From positions 1 to 64,000 of the forward strand of contig DASXEB010000014.1 of the NCBI GenBank assembly GCA_036490335.1: a DNA stretch of 64,000 nucleotides, given 5' to 3'. A model generated the notes under the pieces. It was not told where the DNA came from, did no database searches, and saw nothing but the letters and a program-made list of their open reading frames with translations. This stretch comes from Palsa-1392 sp036490335 (GTDB lineage Bacteria > Verrucomicrobiota > Verrucomicrobiia > Chthoniobacterales > UBA10450). Below are positions 8,476 through 17,443 of the stretch, one piece after another. The first letter of the stretch is position 1; each line of letters opens with the position of its first letter. Position numbers and translations under genes: made by a program.

Positions 8476-9417
8476 ATGGTCGGACAGGCTTTTGTTCTCG
8501 GCGCCGGCCTCGGCACGCGCCTGCGTCCGCTCACAGATGAGTTGCCGAAACCGCTCGTGCCGGTTTTTGGAAAGCCGCTTATTACCTTCGCGCTCGACCA
8601 TCTCGCGGCCGCGGGCGTCGAAAAATTCGTCGTCAATACTCACCATCTGCCGCAAGCTTTCGAGAAGGTTTTTCCCGGCAGAAGCTACCTTGGGCGCAAA
8701 GTCATTCTGCTGCACGAGCCTGACCTCCTGGAAACGGGCGGCGGCCTCAAAAACGCGCAGTCATTATTAGGCGACAAACCCTTCTTCGTTTACAGCGGCG
8801 ACGTCCTGACCGATCTGCCCCTTGCTCCCCTGCTCGAGGAACATCTGCGCCGGCAAAACGACGTTACGCTGGCCTTGCGCGACACCGGTCTGGCTCGCGA
8901 GATGGCGTTTCGCGACGGGCGCGTGATTGATATCGGCCATCTTCACGGCCATCCGGGCGAGCTCGATTTCGCCAACGTTTCGATCTGGAACCCGTCGGCG
9001 TTCGACTTATTCTCGTTAGGCGAAAAAGTTTCCTTTATTCCGGTGCTTGGCAAATGGATCGGGCAGGGCGGCAAGATTGGCGGAGTCATTATCGAAGAAG
9101 GCGAATGGTTCAATCTCGGCTCGCCGGCGCAATATCTCGATGTGCATGCCGCGATCGCGCAGAAAAACTGGCGGCCGGAATATCTCCGGCCTAACGAATG
9201 GCCGGTCCGGGTCGCAGCCGACGCGCAGGTCGATCCCGGCGCCGAGATCAGAGGTTATAGCGCGGTCGGGGCGGGCTGCTCGATCGGCGCTGGCGCGGTC
9301 ATCGACGATTCGATTCTTTGGTCGGGCGTGCAAATTTCCCCGCGCACGCAGTTGAAGCGTTGTATCGTCCGCGCCGGTCGCGCCATCGCGGGCGCGCAAA
9401 CCGACGTGATTGTTTAG
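8476..9417 (+). CDS. Sugar-1-phosphate nucleotidyltransferase (MurU-like)
   Basis: 313 residues. The N-terminus holds the nucleotidyltransferase signature GAGLGTRLRPLTDELPKPLVP (residues about 8-28), then LETGGGLKNA and YSGDVLTDL with the metal-binding Asp, and GEWFNLGSPAQYL near residue 210. The last 75 residues contain hexapeptide-like repeats (AADAQVDPGAEI, AGCSIGAGAVI) of a short left-handed beta helix, as in GDP-mannose pyrophosphorylases. The next gene starts directly after its stop and encodes an AmgK-like kinase. In Pseudomonas the AmgK/MurU pair makes UDP-MurNAc from recycled MurNAc, so that role is a reasonable inference; synthesis of another NDP-sugar is the alternative. TCGTTAGGC lies one base before the ATG. 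Confidence 0.8.
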   Translation: MVGQAFVLGAGLGTRLRPLTDELPKPLVPVFGKPLITFALDHLAAAGVEKFVVNTHHLPQAFEKVFPGRSYLGRKVILLHEPDLLETGGGLKNAQSLLGDKPFFVYSGDVLTDLPLAPLLEEHLRRQNDVTLALRDTGLAREMAFRDGRVIDIGHLHGHPGELDFANVSIWNPSAFDLFSLGEKVSFIPVLGKWIGQGGKIGGVIIEEGEWFNLGSPAQYLDVHAAIAQKNWRPEYLRPNEWPVRVAADAQVDPGAEIRGYSAVGAGCSIGAGAVIDDSILWSGVQISPRTQLKRCIVRAGRAIAGAQTDVIV

Positions 9418-10404
9418 ATGATTCTTTCCGACACACTGCTGCGCGAAACACGCCTTCGTTTTCCGAGTTTCAACGAAGGGCGGATCGAGATCACGCCGAT
9501 CGAGAAAGGCGGGTCGGCGCGCAAGTTCTATCGCATTCAGTTTTCGCCCGGTCACTCGATCGTTCTTTTAAAATACAACGACGATGCGGCGGAGAATACG
9601 CGCTATGTCGAGATTGCGGAGTTCTTGGTTGAGTCGGGAATTCGGGCGCCGAAGATTTATTTTCACGATCCGGCGGAAGGGCTGATCTGGCTCGAGGACT
9701 TGGGCGAAAGTGATCTTTGGAGTTATCGCGACGAGAAGTGGGAAGCGCGCCGTCCGCTTTATCAGAACGCGCTCGCGGAAGTGAAAAAGCTCCATCGTCT
9801 CCCGGCGCATGAACCGGCGGCGATCCGGTTGCAACTCGCTGCGCAATTTGACGCGGGACTTTATCTCTGGGAACAGCACTACTTTTTCGAGAACTGCCTC
9901 GGTCGCTATTTCGGAATGAGCGAAACAGACTTACACTCGTTAGGCGAGCTGGCCGCTTTGCGCCAAATCGCAGATCGACTGGCCGGCTTCGCGCGTGTGC
10001 TCGTGCATCGCGACTTTCAATCGCAGAATGTCATCATCCGGGATGGCGCGGCTTATCTGATCGATTTTCAAGGAATGCGGCCCGGCTTGGCGGAATACGA
10101 TGTCGCGTCGCTGCTTTACGATCCTTATGTTCGATTGCGGCCGGAGGAACGGAGCGAGTTGGTCGAGTTTTACCTCGTGGGGGGCGAAACGCGGCGCGCG
10201 GACTTCATCGAGAAGCTAAAACTTTGCGCGATGCAGCGACTGATGCAGGCCCTCGGCGCATACGGCTATCTCGGACTCGTGCGCGGAAACAAGTCGTTTC
10301 TTGATCACATCCCGGCCGCGCTCCATTCGTTAGGCGAAGTCACCGCGGAAATTCCGGGGCTTGACTCGTTAGGCCAGATGCTCCGGCGGTTGCGCGCGGC
10401 TTAG
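9418..10404 (+). CDS. Aminoglycoside-phosphotransferase-fold sugar kinase (AmgK-like)
   Basis: 328 residues, beginning immediately after the stop of the nucleotidyltransferase gene. The kinase fold is shown by the N-lobe lysine strand (VLLKYND), the catalytic loop VLVHRDFQSQNVII (HxDxxxxN, residues about 196-209) and the metal-binding YLIDFQGMRPG. It belongs to the choline/aminoglycoside kinase family. AmgK homologues phosphorylate MurNAc or GlcNAc at the anomeric position, and coupling to a MurU-like gene supports this: together they would return amino sugars to UDP-linked precursors, bypassing de novo MurA-dependent synthesis. Three copies of TCGTTAGGC lie inside the gene, two of them in the last 80 bases (reading HSLGE and DSLGQ). 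Confidence 0.8.
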   Translation: MILSDTLLRETRLRFPSFNEGRIEITPIEKGGSARKFYRIQFSPGHSIVLLKYNDDAAENTRYVEIAEFLVESGIRAPKIYFHDPAEGLIWLEDLGESDLWSYRDEKWEARRPLYQNALAEVKKLHRLPAHEPAAIRLQLAAQFDAGLYLWEQHYFFENCLGRYFGMSETDLHSLGELAALRQIADRLAGFARVLVHRDFQSQNVIIRDGAAYLIDFQGMRPGLAEYDVASLLYDPYVRLRPEERSELVEFYLVGGETRRADFIEKLKLCAMQRLMQALGAYGYLGLVRGNKSFLDHIPAALHSLGEVTAEIPGLDSLGQMLRRLRAA

Positions 10405-11015
10405 CGGACGAAGGGATTTCCTTTTCGTTCCGCGCCGATGGTTGTGGCCGGACCGTGACCTGGCAAAACAACCACGTCGTCGCCTAACGAGTAAAGCTTT
10501 TCCCGGATGCCGGCAAAGAGCAGCTCGCCGTCGCCTCCGGGCAGATCCCAGCGGCCAACGCCGCCGGAAAAAAGCACATCGCCACCGATGAGTAGATGGT
10601 TTTCGGCCGAGAAAAAGCAAAGGCTTCCCGGGCAATGCCCCGGGACTTCGAGCACTTCGAGAGTGAGGCCAAGAAAATCCCGGGCCGGCGTGGCCGCGAT
10701 CAACAGATCGGGTTCGGTCGGCTCGACCTCAAATTGAAAACCGAAGCCGCGAAAGAATTCCGGATCGGAAATCATCGGCGCGCTCTCGGCGTGAATCCCG
10801 ATCGGACAACCGAAGCGTTGCTTGATTTTCGCGACGTCGATGATGTGATCGATGTGGCCGTGAGTGAGCAGGAGGAGCCGTGGCGAAATTTTTTCCCTAA
10901 CGAGCCAGGCGCAGGCGCCATCGGGCGCGTCGAATAAAATCCAGCCCCCCGGCGCCGCCACAGCGTAGCAATTGGTCTCGAAAATTCCGCCGGTGAACGT
11001 CTGGTATTCGATCAT
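10401..11015 (-). CDS. Metallo-beta-lactamase-fold hydrolase (glyoxalase II-like)
   Basis: 204 residues. The Zn-binding motif THGHIDH is at residues 51-57, with the further ligands in VPGHCPGS and GGDVLFSGGVGR and the terminal PGHGPATTIGAE. This order is that of the hydroxyacylglutathione hydrolase-like branch of the metallo-beta-lactamase superfamily, soluble enzymes that hydrolyse thioesters. The protein is shorter than true glyoxalase II (about 250 residues) and lacks the glutathione-binding C-terminal helices, so the substrate is uncertain. It overlaps the 3' end of the AmgK-like gene by 4 bp in convergent orientation. Two copies of the 9-mer or its CCTAACGAG core lie inside. Confidence 0.88.
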   Translation of the reverse strand: MIEYQTFTGGIFETNCYAVAAPGGWILFDAPDGACAWLVREKISPRLLLLTHGHIDHIIDVAKIKQRFGCPIGIHAESAPMISDPEFFRGFGFQFEVEPTEPDLLIAATPARDFLGLTLEVLEVPGHCPGSLCFFSAENHLLIGGDVLFSGGVGRWDLPGGDGELLFAGIREKLYSLGDDVVVLPGHGPATTIGAERKGNPFVR

Positions 11016-11234
11016 GATGCCTTATCCGCCGTCAGCGCGGCCGCGACAACCGTCCGCGCGACAAAGATCGCGGCCGGCGCGGAACAGAACCTGCAACAAA
11101 GGCGCGCGTCCTTAATCGGAAATTAAATTTGAATCTTAGCGCGCGGTCGTTGTCTCACCCTTCATCGGCGGCGCGTATCGCCTCCCCCGCACCTTGCTTT
11201 CGAGTTTAATTCTGCGAGCTTTTTTGCCCATTTT
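11016..11234. other. Intergenic region before the tail-specific protease gene
   Basis: About 220 bp between divergent genes. The left half is GC-rich with interspersed GGCCGCGxC words. The right half contains an AT-rich patch (AATTAAATTTGAATC near 11120-11135) and GAGTTTAATTC near 11200, the only candidates for promoter elements; no -35/-10 pair is convincing. No RNA gene or 9-mer copy is present. Confidence 0.3.
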
Positions 11235-13445
11235 ATGAAAATTTTTCGTCGTACGTCTCTGGCCTTGCTGCCGGTCATCGTCGCCCTTGCTCTGCCTGCG
11301 CGATCGCTTCAGGCGAAATCGGATTCCGAGCAGGTCGGCATTTCCGTCGCGCGCCTGCTTGAGGAAGGCCACTACACGCATCACCCGATTGACGATGAGA
11401 TCTCGCGCAAATGGCTGACCGGTTATATCGAGATGCTCGATTTCAGCCATCTCTTTTTTACCCAGAAAGACATCGACGCGCTGACCACGAAATACGCCAC
11501 CGCGCTCGATGACGACATTCTGCTCGGCAACGTCAAACCGGCCCACGACATCTTCGCGCTCTTCCAGAAACGCGTCGAAGATCGGGTCGCGAAGATCAAG
11601 GAATTCGTCAAACAGCCGCCCGATTTCAAGACGAACGAAACCGTTCTTTTGAATCGCGACAAGGCGCCCTGGCCGAAGGACGAGGCCGACGCCGACGACC
11701 TTTGGAACAAGCGGATCACAAACGAACTGCTCCAGGAAAAACTGGCCGAGCATCCGATCGAGCCGGGTCCGAAAATGGTCGAGCGCCGTTACGACCGCAT
11801 GTTGCGCAACGTACACGAAGAAGACGCCGACGAGCAGGTGAAACTTTACCTCGACGCCCTCGCCCAGGCTTACGATCCGCACTCGGAATACCTGAGCAAG
11901 GACGACCTGAAAAATTTCAGCATCAACATGGGCCTTTCGCTCGTCGGCATCGGCGCGCTTCTGCAGAACGACGACGGTTACGCCAAGATCGAGAGCCTCG
12001 TTCCCGGCGGCCCGGCCCAGACAAGCGGCAAGCTCAAAGTCGGCGATCGCATCAGCGCGGTCGCGCAAGGCGCGGGCGATTTTGTCGACGTCCGCGACAT
12101 GCGGCTCGACAAAGTGGTCGATAAAATTCGCGGCAAAAAAGGCACCAAAGTCCGCTTGCTCGTCATTCCCGCTTCCGCCGCCGATCCGTCGCAGCGCAAA
12201 ACGATCGAGCTCGTGCGCGACGAAATTAAACTCAAGGACCAGGAAGCCCGCGCCGACATCATCCTGAAAAAGAATCGCGACGGCGACATGGTGAAACTCG
12301 GCTGGATTACCCTCCCGTCGTTCTACGCCGACATGGAGGGCCACAAAAAGAGCACGACCGCCGACGTCCGCGCCCTTTTGAAGCGGCTGAAGAAGGAAAA
12401 AATCTCCGGCCTCGTCATCGACCTGCGCCGAAACGGCGGCGGCTCGCTCGAAGAAGCGATTTCGCTCACCGGCCTCTTTATTAAGAGCGGCCCGGTCGTG
12501 CAAACGAAAGGCTCGAACGACCGCGTCGTCATCTCGAGCGACCCCGATCCCGGCATCGCCTACGACGGCCCGCTCCTCGTCCTGACCAGCCGGCAAAGCG
12601 CAAGCGCGAGCGAGATTTTCGCCGGCGCGCTCCAGGATTACGGCCGCGCCGTCATCGTCGGCGACAAGGAAACTTTCGGCAAAGGCACCGTCCAAACCAT
12701 CATCGAAATCGGCCGCTTCACCTCGCTCCTCGGCACCGGCAACGCCGACGACGGCGCCCTCAAATTAACCATCCAGAAATTCTACCGCGTCGCCGGTGGT
12801 TCGACCCAACTGCGCGGCGTCGCCTCCGACATCGTGCTCCCGACCCTGACCGACCTGCCGGAATACGGCGAGAGCGCGCTCAAAAACGCGCTCCCCTACG
12901 ACACCGTGCCGCCGGCCAAATTCACCAAATGGTCCGACACCCACTCCCTTTTCATCGATGAATTGAAAGCCCGTTCCGCCGCCCGCGTTGCGGCCGATCC
13001 GGAATTTCATTACGTCATGGACGACATGGAACGCCTTCGCAAAAAAATCGACGACAACCGCATTTCGCTCAACGAAAACGTCCGTCGCACCGAGCTCGAC
13101 CAGGAGAAAGCGAGAAAAGCCGAGCGCTCCAAGGAACGGCTCGCGCGCAACGAAGAAGGGCCGAGCATTTACCGCCTCACCCTCGAGACGGTTGACGCGC
13201 CGAAACTTCAGCTCGTCATGTATCCGGGCAAAATCGCCGAAGCCAAAAGTAAAGGCGCCGTGGCCAAAGTCGCGCCCGAAGCCGCCCCCGACGCCGATGC
13301 CGACGACAGCGACGACTCCGATATCGAGAATGCCGACCCCAATAAGCCGGCCGCGATCGATCCCGAGCGCGACGAGACGCTCAACATCCTGACCGACCTC
13401 GTGCAGTTGACCGCGGGCCCGAAAACGGCCAGCACCGGGCATTAA
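11235..13445 (+). CDS. prc: Carboxy-terminal processing (tail-specific) protease, S41 family
   Basis: 736 residues with a signal peptide (MKIFRRTSLALLPVIVALAL), so periplasmic. The layout is that of Prc/Tsp: an N-terminal helical domain (about 30-225, including RRYDRMLRN and AYDPHSEYLS), a PDZ domain (about 230-330, GIGALLQNDDGYAKIESLVP, GGPAQTSGKLKVGD), the S41 core (LVIDLRRNGGGSLEEAISL) and the catalytic Ser-Lys pair: Ser in SASASE (455-460) and Lys in ETFGKGTVQ (about 483). The last 200 residues match the C-terminal domain found in long Prc proteins, with an Asp/Ala-rich tail. Prc degrades misfolded or tagged periplasmic proteins and trims peptidoglycan hydrolases or PBPs. It has no copy of the 9-mer over 2.2 kb, unlike most genes here. 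Confidence 0.93.
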   Translation: MKIFRRTSLALLPVIVALALPARSLQAKSDSEQVGISVARLLEEGHYTHHPIDDEISRKWLTGYIEMLDFSHLFFTQKDIDALTTKYATALDDDILLGNVKPAHDIFALFQKRVEDRVAKIKEFVKQPPDFKTNETVLLNRDKAPWPKDEADADDLWNKRITNELLQEKLAEHPIEPGPKMVERRYDRMLRNVHEEDADEQVKLYLDALAQAYDPHSEYLSKDDLKNFSINMGLSLVGIGALLQNDDGYAKIESLVPGGPAQTSGKLKVGDRISAVAQGAGDFVDVRDMRLDKVVDKIRGKKGTKVRLLVIPASAADPSQRKTIELVRDEIKLKDQEARADIILKKNRDGDMVKLGWITLPSFYADMEGHKKSTTADVRALLKRLKKEKISGLVIDLRRNGGGSLEEAISLTGLFIKSGPVVQTKGSNDRVVISSDPDPGIAYDGPLLVLTSRQSASASEIFAGALQDYGRAVIVGDKETFGKGTVQTIIEIGRFTSLLGTGNADDGALKLTIQKFYRVAGGSTQLRGVASDIVLPTLTDLPEYGESALKNALPYDTVPPAKFTKWSDTHSLFIDELKARSAARVAADPEFHYVMDDMERLRKKIDDNRISLNENVRRTELDQEKARKAERSKERLARNEEGPSIYRLTLETVDAPKLQLVMYPGKIAEAKSKGAVAKVAPEAAPDADADDSDDSDIENADPNKPAAIDPERDETLNILTDLVQLTAGPKTASTGH

Positions 13446-13470
13446 GCGAGGGCCGCGACCCGTCCTCCCG

Positions 13471-13722
13471 CAATCGGGTACTCATCTTTTGCAATCGGGT
13501 ACCCGTCTTTAACATTTGGGAACCCATCTTCAAAAGTCGGGTACCCATCTTTAGCATTTGGGTACTCATCTTTAAAAGTCAGGTACCCATCTTTAACATT
13601 TGGGTACTCATCTTTAAAAGTCGGGTACCTATCTTTAACAATTGGGTACCCATCTTTAGCAACCGGGTACCTAACTTTAACAGTTGGGAACCCGTCTTTC
13701 ACAGCCGGGAACCGATCGAGCC
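13471..13722. repeat. Tandem array of twelve 21-bp units (array 1)
   Basis: Twelve head-to-tail units of exactly 21 bp, with no spacers, fill most of the gap between prc and the TPR gene. The consensus is CATTTGGGTACCCATCTTTA plus A, with the palindrome GGGTACCC in the middle. Units 3 to 8 alternate between a CATTTGGG and an AAGTCGGG type, giving a 42-bp higher-order period; the outer units are more diverged and unit 12 is partial. Because 21 is a multiple of three, the minus strand reads as heptapeptides (KDGYPTF-like). No start or ribosome site supports translation. No 9-mer copies occur within it. Confidence 0.9.
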
Positions 13723-13820
13723 GCGCCGGCAACGCATCCGCAGCACGCGGGACCGCCCCTTTCCGCCCGCCGGACAAAATCCTTCGACTCCAGCTCGCGC
13801 GGTTTGTTATATTCCGGGCC

Positions 13821-16622
13821 ATGTCGCGACTCGTCAGGCGCAATTTTTTCCTCGGCGCCCTCCTCGCGACCTTCGCCACCGCGTCACTCGCGCGCGGGCA
13901 AAACGCCGCCCCCGACCTCGCGACCGCTTACAGCGACGCGATGCAGCAATTCCAGGCCGGGCAATACACCCAGGCCGCGAGCGCGCTCGAGGCGCTGGTC
14001 GCGCGGGTCGAGTTTTCGCCGCAGCTCGAACCGATTTATTACACCATCGGCTCGGCTTATTTTAACGCCGGCGATTACTCCAAGGCGATCGCCGCTTTCA
14101 AAAAATATCAGGCGAAATTTCCCAACGGCGCCCATGCCGGCGGCGTCGCCTTCGCCATCGGGCAATCGAATTTGCTCGCGAAAAATTATCGCGAAGCCGC
14201 CGCGGAAATGTCGGCGGTGGCGAAAGACCCGGCCATGCGCGACCAGGCGCTGCTTTTCGAAGCGCAGGCGAGCAAGGCCGCAGGCAAAAACGACGACGCC
14301 ATCCGCGCGCTCAGGGAATTAAGCGGCGGCGAAATCACGAGCCCCGACGCGATGCGCGGCGCCATGATGCTCGCGCAGATTTTCGCGCAGAAAGGCGACG
14401 GCGCGGGCGCGCTCAAAACGCTCGAAGCGATCCACCAAAAAATCGCGCTCGTGAACAATGTCATCGCGCTGAACTCGCTCACCGTCGATCTCGGCGACAA
14501 GTTTTACGGCAAACAAAAATACAAGGAAGCGCTCGCCTGTTATCGCTTCGCCTATCCGCGCGAGCAGATCGTCCGGCTGCAAACCGATCGCATCGCCGCG
14601 ATGCAGCAGCGGATCGATCAAAATCTCGCCGCCGCCCGCGCCGATCCGGCCCAGATCACGCAGCTCGCGCCGATCAACAACCAGCTCAAGGACGAAATCG
14701 CGAACGCGCAAAAGCTGCTGGCCGATTTTGAGAAACTCCCCACGATCACGCCCGCGATTTATCTGCGGCTCGGCCGTTGTTTCTACGAGCTCGATCGGAA
14801 GTGGGAAGCGATCGTGGTTTACGAGGAAATTCTCGACCGTTTCAAGGACAATCCCGAGCGCGAGCCGGCGCTTTTCGGTTTGATCGTCGCCTTCGCGGAG
14901 GTGAATCAGCCGCAGCGCGCGGAGGAATTTTGCGAGCAATATCTGCGCGATTTCAAGAATGGTCCGAACGCCGCGACGGTTGGTTATTTGTTAGGCGCGG
15001 TCGCGCTCCAGGCCGGCGATCCGAAAGCGGCGGAGACTTATTTCGGCCGTATCCTCGCGACCCAGCCGCACAGCAGTTTCCGCGAGCAGATTCGCTACCT
15101 CCTCGCGAACGCGAAATTCAGCGAAGGCGATTACCCCGCCGCGGTCGCGGCTTATCAAAAATATCTCGCCGAATTTCCCTACGGCGCGAACGCCGACGAC
15201 GTCCGCTATCGCATCGCGCTCTGCGCGCTTTTCGCCGGGAAATATCAGGACGCGATGAATCAGCTCCAGGATTACGTCGCGAAACATCCGCACAGCACCT
15301 TCGTCCCCGACGCGAAATACCGGCTCGCGGTTTGCAAATACGCCGCCTCGCTTTACGACGAGGTCATCGCCGATTGTCAGACGTGGGAGCGCGATTATCG
15401 CGGCAATCCGCAGCTTGGCGAAGTGCTCGCGCTCCTCGGCGACGCCTACGCCGCGAGCGGGCGCGAGGAGGACGCGATCCGGATTTACATTCGCTCGTCG
15501 CAAAACGCGGCCACGAACGAAGTGATGAATTACTCCCTCTTCGCCGCGAGCAAGCTGCTGCAAAAAGAGAACGCGTGGGACAAAGTCTCCGAGCTCTTCG
15601 GCAATTTCATCAAGGACAAACCGGACAACCCGACCGTCGTCTCCGCGATTTACTGGCTCGGCAAAGCGAAGGCGCACGAGGGGAAAATCGAGGAGGCGAA
15701 AGAGCTCGCCGCGGACACGATCAAGAAATACATCGACGATCCGAATCGCGAGGCGGTCGAGCAGTTGATCACGCAACTGGCGCAACTTTGCGTCGGGAAA
15801 AAACGATCGCCGGCCGCTGCGCCAACTCCGGAAATCGATCCCGGCGCGGAGCTCGATCGCCTGCTGGCGCGAAACGGCGGCAACGATTCGCCGACGGCGA
15901 AGGCGCGGATTCTTTACGCGAAAGCGGAGCTCGCGCGGCTCCGCCGCCAACCGACCGAGGAAGAAAAAAATCTCGCGCAAATCGCAACAAAATTTAAGCC
16001 GGAAGATTTGAGTCCGCTTCTCCTCGGCGAGGCCGGCGACTATTCGTTAGGCAAAAATCAGCTCGATCGCGCGCAGGCGCTTTACGAGCGCCTGCTCAAT
16101 GATTTCCCGAAAAGCGAGATGCTCGATTTTGCCTACAACGGCCTCGGCGAAGTCGCCTACGAGAAAAAAGATTACGCCAAAGCGCTGCAATTTTTCGACG
16201 ACGGCCTGAACAAAATCGCCGCCGTGCAAAAGCTGAAGGACATTTCCGTCGGCCGCGCGAAGACGCTGCTCGCGCTCGGCCGGCTCGACGACGCCCAGAA
16301 GGCTTTCGAACAGGTCGCATCCGTTCGCGAATGGCGCGGTGAGGCGACGGCCTTCGCCGTCTATTCGTTAGGCGAAATCGCCGCGCGCCGCGGCAAATGG
16401 GCGGAAGCGAACGCCTACTTCCAGCGCGTCTATGTCGGCTACCAAAAATTTCTGCCCTGGGTCGCGAAGGCTTATATCGGAAGCGGCGAGAGTTTTGAAA
16501 AACTCGGCAAAAAGCAGAAGGCGACGAACACCTATCGCGAAATGTTGCGCAACGAAAAGCTCGCCAATTTCACCGAAACATCCGAAGCGCGAAAACGTCT
16601 CGAAGCGCTCGGCCAGGGCTGA
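13821..16622 (+). CDS. Large periplasmic TPR protein
   Basis: 933 residues. A signal peptide (MSRLVRRNFFLGALLATFAT, then ASLARGQ) precedes at least a dozen tetratricopeptide-type helix pairs over the whole length, for example YTQAASALEALVARV, DYSKAIAAFKKYQAKFPNG, DYPAAVAAYQKYLAEFPYG and DYAKALQFFDDGLNKI. The FP-x-G ends of several repeats resemble BamD/YbgF-type TPRs. It has no enzymatic motif and probably acts as a periplasmic scaffold. It heads a run with a second TPR protein, ExbB and two ExbD genes with overlaps of 1-4 bp, so it may couple an ExbB/D motor to envelope partners, as YbgF does for Tol-Pal. That role is inference from context. Confidence 0.85.
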   Translation: MSRLVRRNFFLGALLATFATASLARGQNAAPDLATAYSDAMQQFQAGQYTQAASALEALVARVEFSPQLEPIYYTIGSAYFNAGDYSKAIAAFKKYQAKFPNGAHAGGVAFAIGQSNLLAKNYREAAAEMSAVAKDPAMRDQALLFEAQASKAAGKNDDAIRALRELSGGEITSPDAMRGAMMLAQIFAQKGDGAGALKTLEAIHQKIALVNNVIALNSLTVDLGDKFYGKQKYKEALACYRFAYPREQIVRLQTDRIAAMQQRIDQNLAAARADPAQITQLAPINNQLKDEIANAQKLLADFEKLPTITPAIYLRLGRCFYELDRKWEAIVVYEEILDRFKDNPEREPALFGLIVAFAEVNQPQRAEEFCEQYLRDFKNGPNAATVGYLLGAVALQAGDPKAAETYFGRILATQPHSSFREQIRYLLANAKFSEGDYPAAVAAYQKYLAEFPYGANADDVRYRIALCALFAGKYQDAMNQLQDYVAKHPHSTFVPDAKYRLAVCKYAASLYDEVIADCQTWERDYRGNPQLGEVLALLGDAYAASGREEDAIRIYIRSSQNAATNEVMNYSLFAASKLLQKENAWDKVSELFGNFIKDKPDNPTVVSAIYWLGKAKAHEGKIEEAKELAADTIKKYIDDPNREAVEQLITQLAQLCVGKKRSPAAAPTPEIDPGAELDRLLARNGGNDSPTAKARILYAKAELARLRRQPTEEEKNLAQIATKFKPEDLSPLLLGEAGDYSLGKNQLDRAQALYERLLNDFPKSEMLDFAYNGLGEVAYEKKDYAKALQFFDDGLNKIAAVQKLKDISVGRAKTLLALGRLDDAQKAFEQVASVREWRGEATAFAVYSLGEIAARRGKWAEANAYFQRVYVGYQKFLPWVAKAYIGSGESFEKLGKKQKATNTYREMLRNEKLANFTETSEARKRLEALGQG

Positions 16623-17443
16623 TGAAAATTTTCTCGCTCGCCATTTTTGCGCTCTCGCTCGCATTCGTTAGGCCGATTTTCGCGCAGGAAATCGTGCTCA
16701 AGGATGGTCAGATCATCGAGACGAAAGGCGTTCGGCGCAGCGAGGACATGGTTATGAGCGCGGTCGAAGTCGGCCAGACGCGCGGCGAGGTCGGTTATCA
16801 GGTTTCGACGATCGCAAAAATCAATTTTTCCGAGCCGCCGCAGCTCGCGACCACGGCCGCGTTGCTCGCGCAAGGCGAGCCGGGCAAAGCGCTCGCCGAG
16901 ATCGAGCCGGTGGTGAAATTTTACGCGCCCTTCCGCGACATCGCGGGGAATTTTTGGGCCCAGGCGGCGCTGCTCAAAGTCTCCGCGCTCGCCGGTCTGC
17001 AGCTCGACAAGGAGGCCGCAAATCTGAGCGACGAGATTCGCAAACACTCGACCGATCCCGAGACCGCGCGCGCGGCGCAGTTGCAGGTCGTCGGCAGGCT
17101 CGTGCGCAAGGAAGATTACGCGAAGGCCCTCGCGCTTTGTGACGACGTCATCAGTAAAAGCGCGCAGCCGTCCGTGCTCGCGGAGGCCTGGGTGAAAAAG
17201 GGCGACGCGTTTCTCGCCGAGCGCAACTGGAGCGATGCCGAGATCGCCTACCTGCACGTGCCGGTTTTTTACGACGGAGAGAAATTCTGGATGCCGCCGG
17301 CGCTGCTCGGGAGCGCGCGGGCCTTTCGCGGGCTTGCGGACTTGGACAGGGCGCGGAAATCGTTTAATGATCTGGCCGCGCAATATCCGAAATCCGCCGA
17401 GGCGGAAATCGCGCGCAGCGAGTTGGAGAAAATGCCGAAATGA
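16622..17443 (+). CDS. Secreted TPR protein
   Basis: 273 residues. Its ATG shares one base with the TGA of the preceding gene. A signal peptide (MKIFSLAIFALSLAFVRPIF, cut near AQ) is followed by a short strand-rich section (EIVLKDGQIIETKGVRR, then a GYQVSTIAKINF segment) resembling a small beta domain, and about five TPR-like helix pairs (GEPGKALAEIEPVVKFY, DYAKALALCDDVISKS, DLDRARKSFNDLAAQYP). Its stop overlaps the exbB start by 4 bp (ATGA). It is predicted periplasmic and part of the same operon as the large TPR protein and the ExbB/D set. Exact partner unknown. Confidence 0.82.
   Translation: MKIFSLAIFALSLAFVRPIFAQEIVLKDGQIIETKGVRRSEDMVMSAVEVGQTRGEVGYQVSTIAKINFSEPPQLATTAALLAQGEPGKALAEIEPVVKFYAPFRDIAGNFWAQAALLKVSALAGLQLDKEAANLSDEIRKHSTDPETARAAQLQVVGRLVRKEDYAKALALCDDVISKSAQPSVLAEAWVKKGDAFLAERNWSDAEIAYLHVPVFYDGEKFWMPPALLGSARAFRGLADLDRARKSFNDLAAQYPKSAEAEIARSELEKMPK

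Noticed and set aside
11136..12695. Minus-strand frame of 519 codons over prc
   Set aside because: Antisense shadow of a gene with recognised PDZ and S41 motifs; repetitive Asp/Val/Arg composition.
13471..13722. CRISPR array
   Set aside because: Units are contiguous with no unique spacers, and no cas gene is present. The same holds for 43582-43854.
13442..13879. Minus-strand heptad-repeat frame (KDGYP units) over array 1
   Set aside because: Opened by the 21-bp period; its start lies inside the TPR gene on the other strand and there is no ribosome site. Kept as a note in the array finding.
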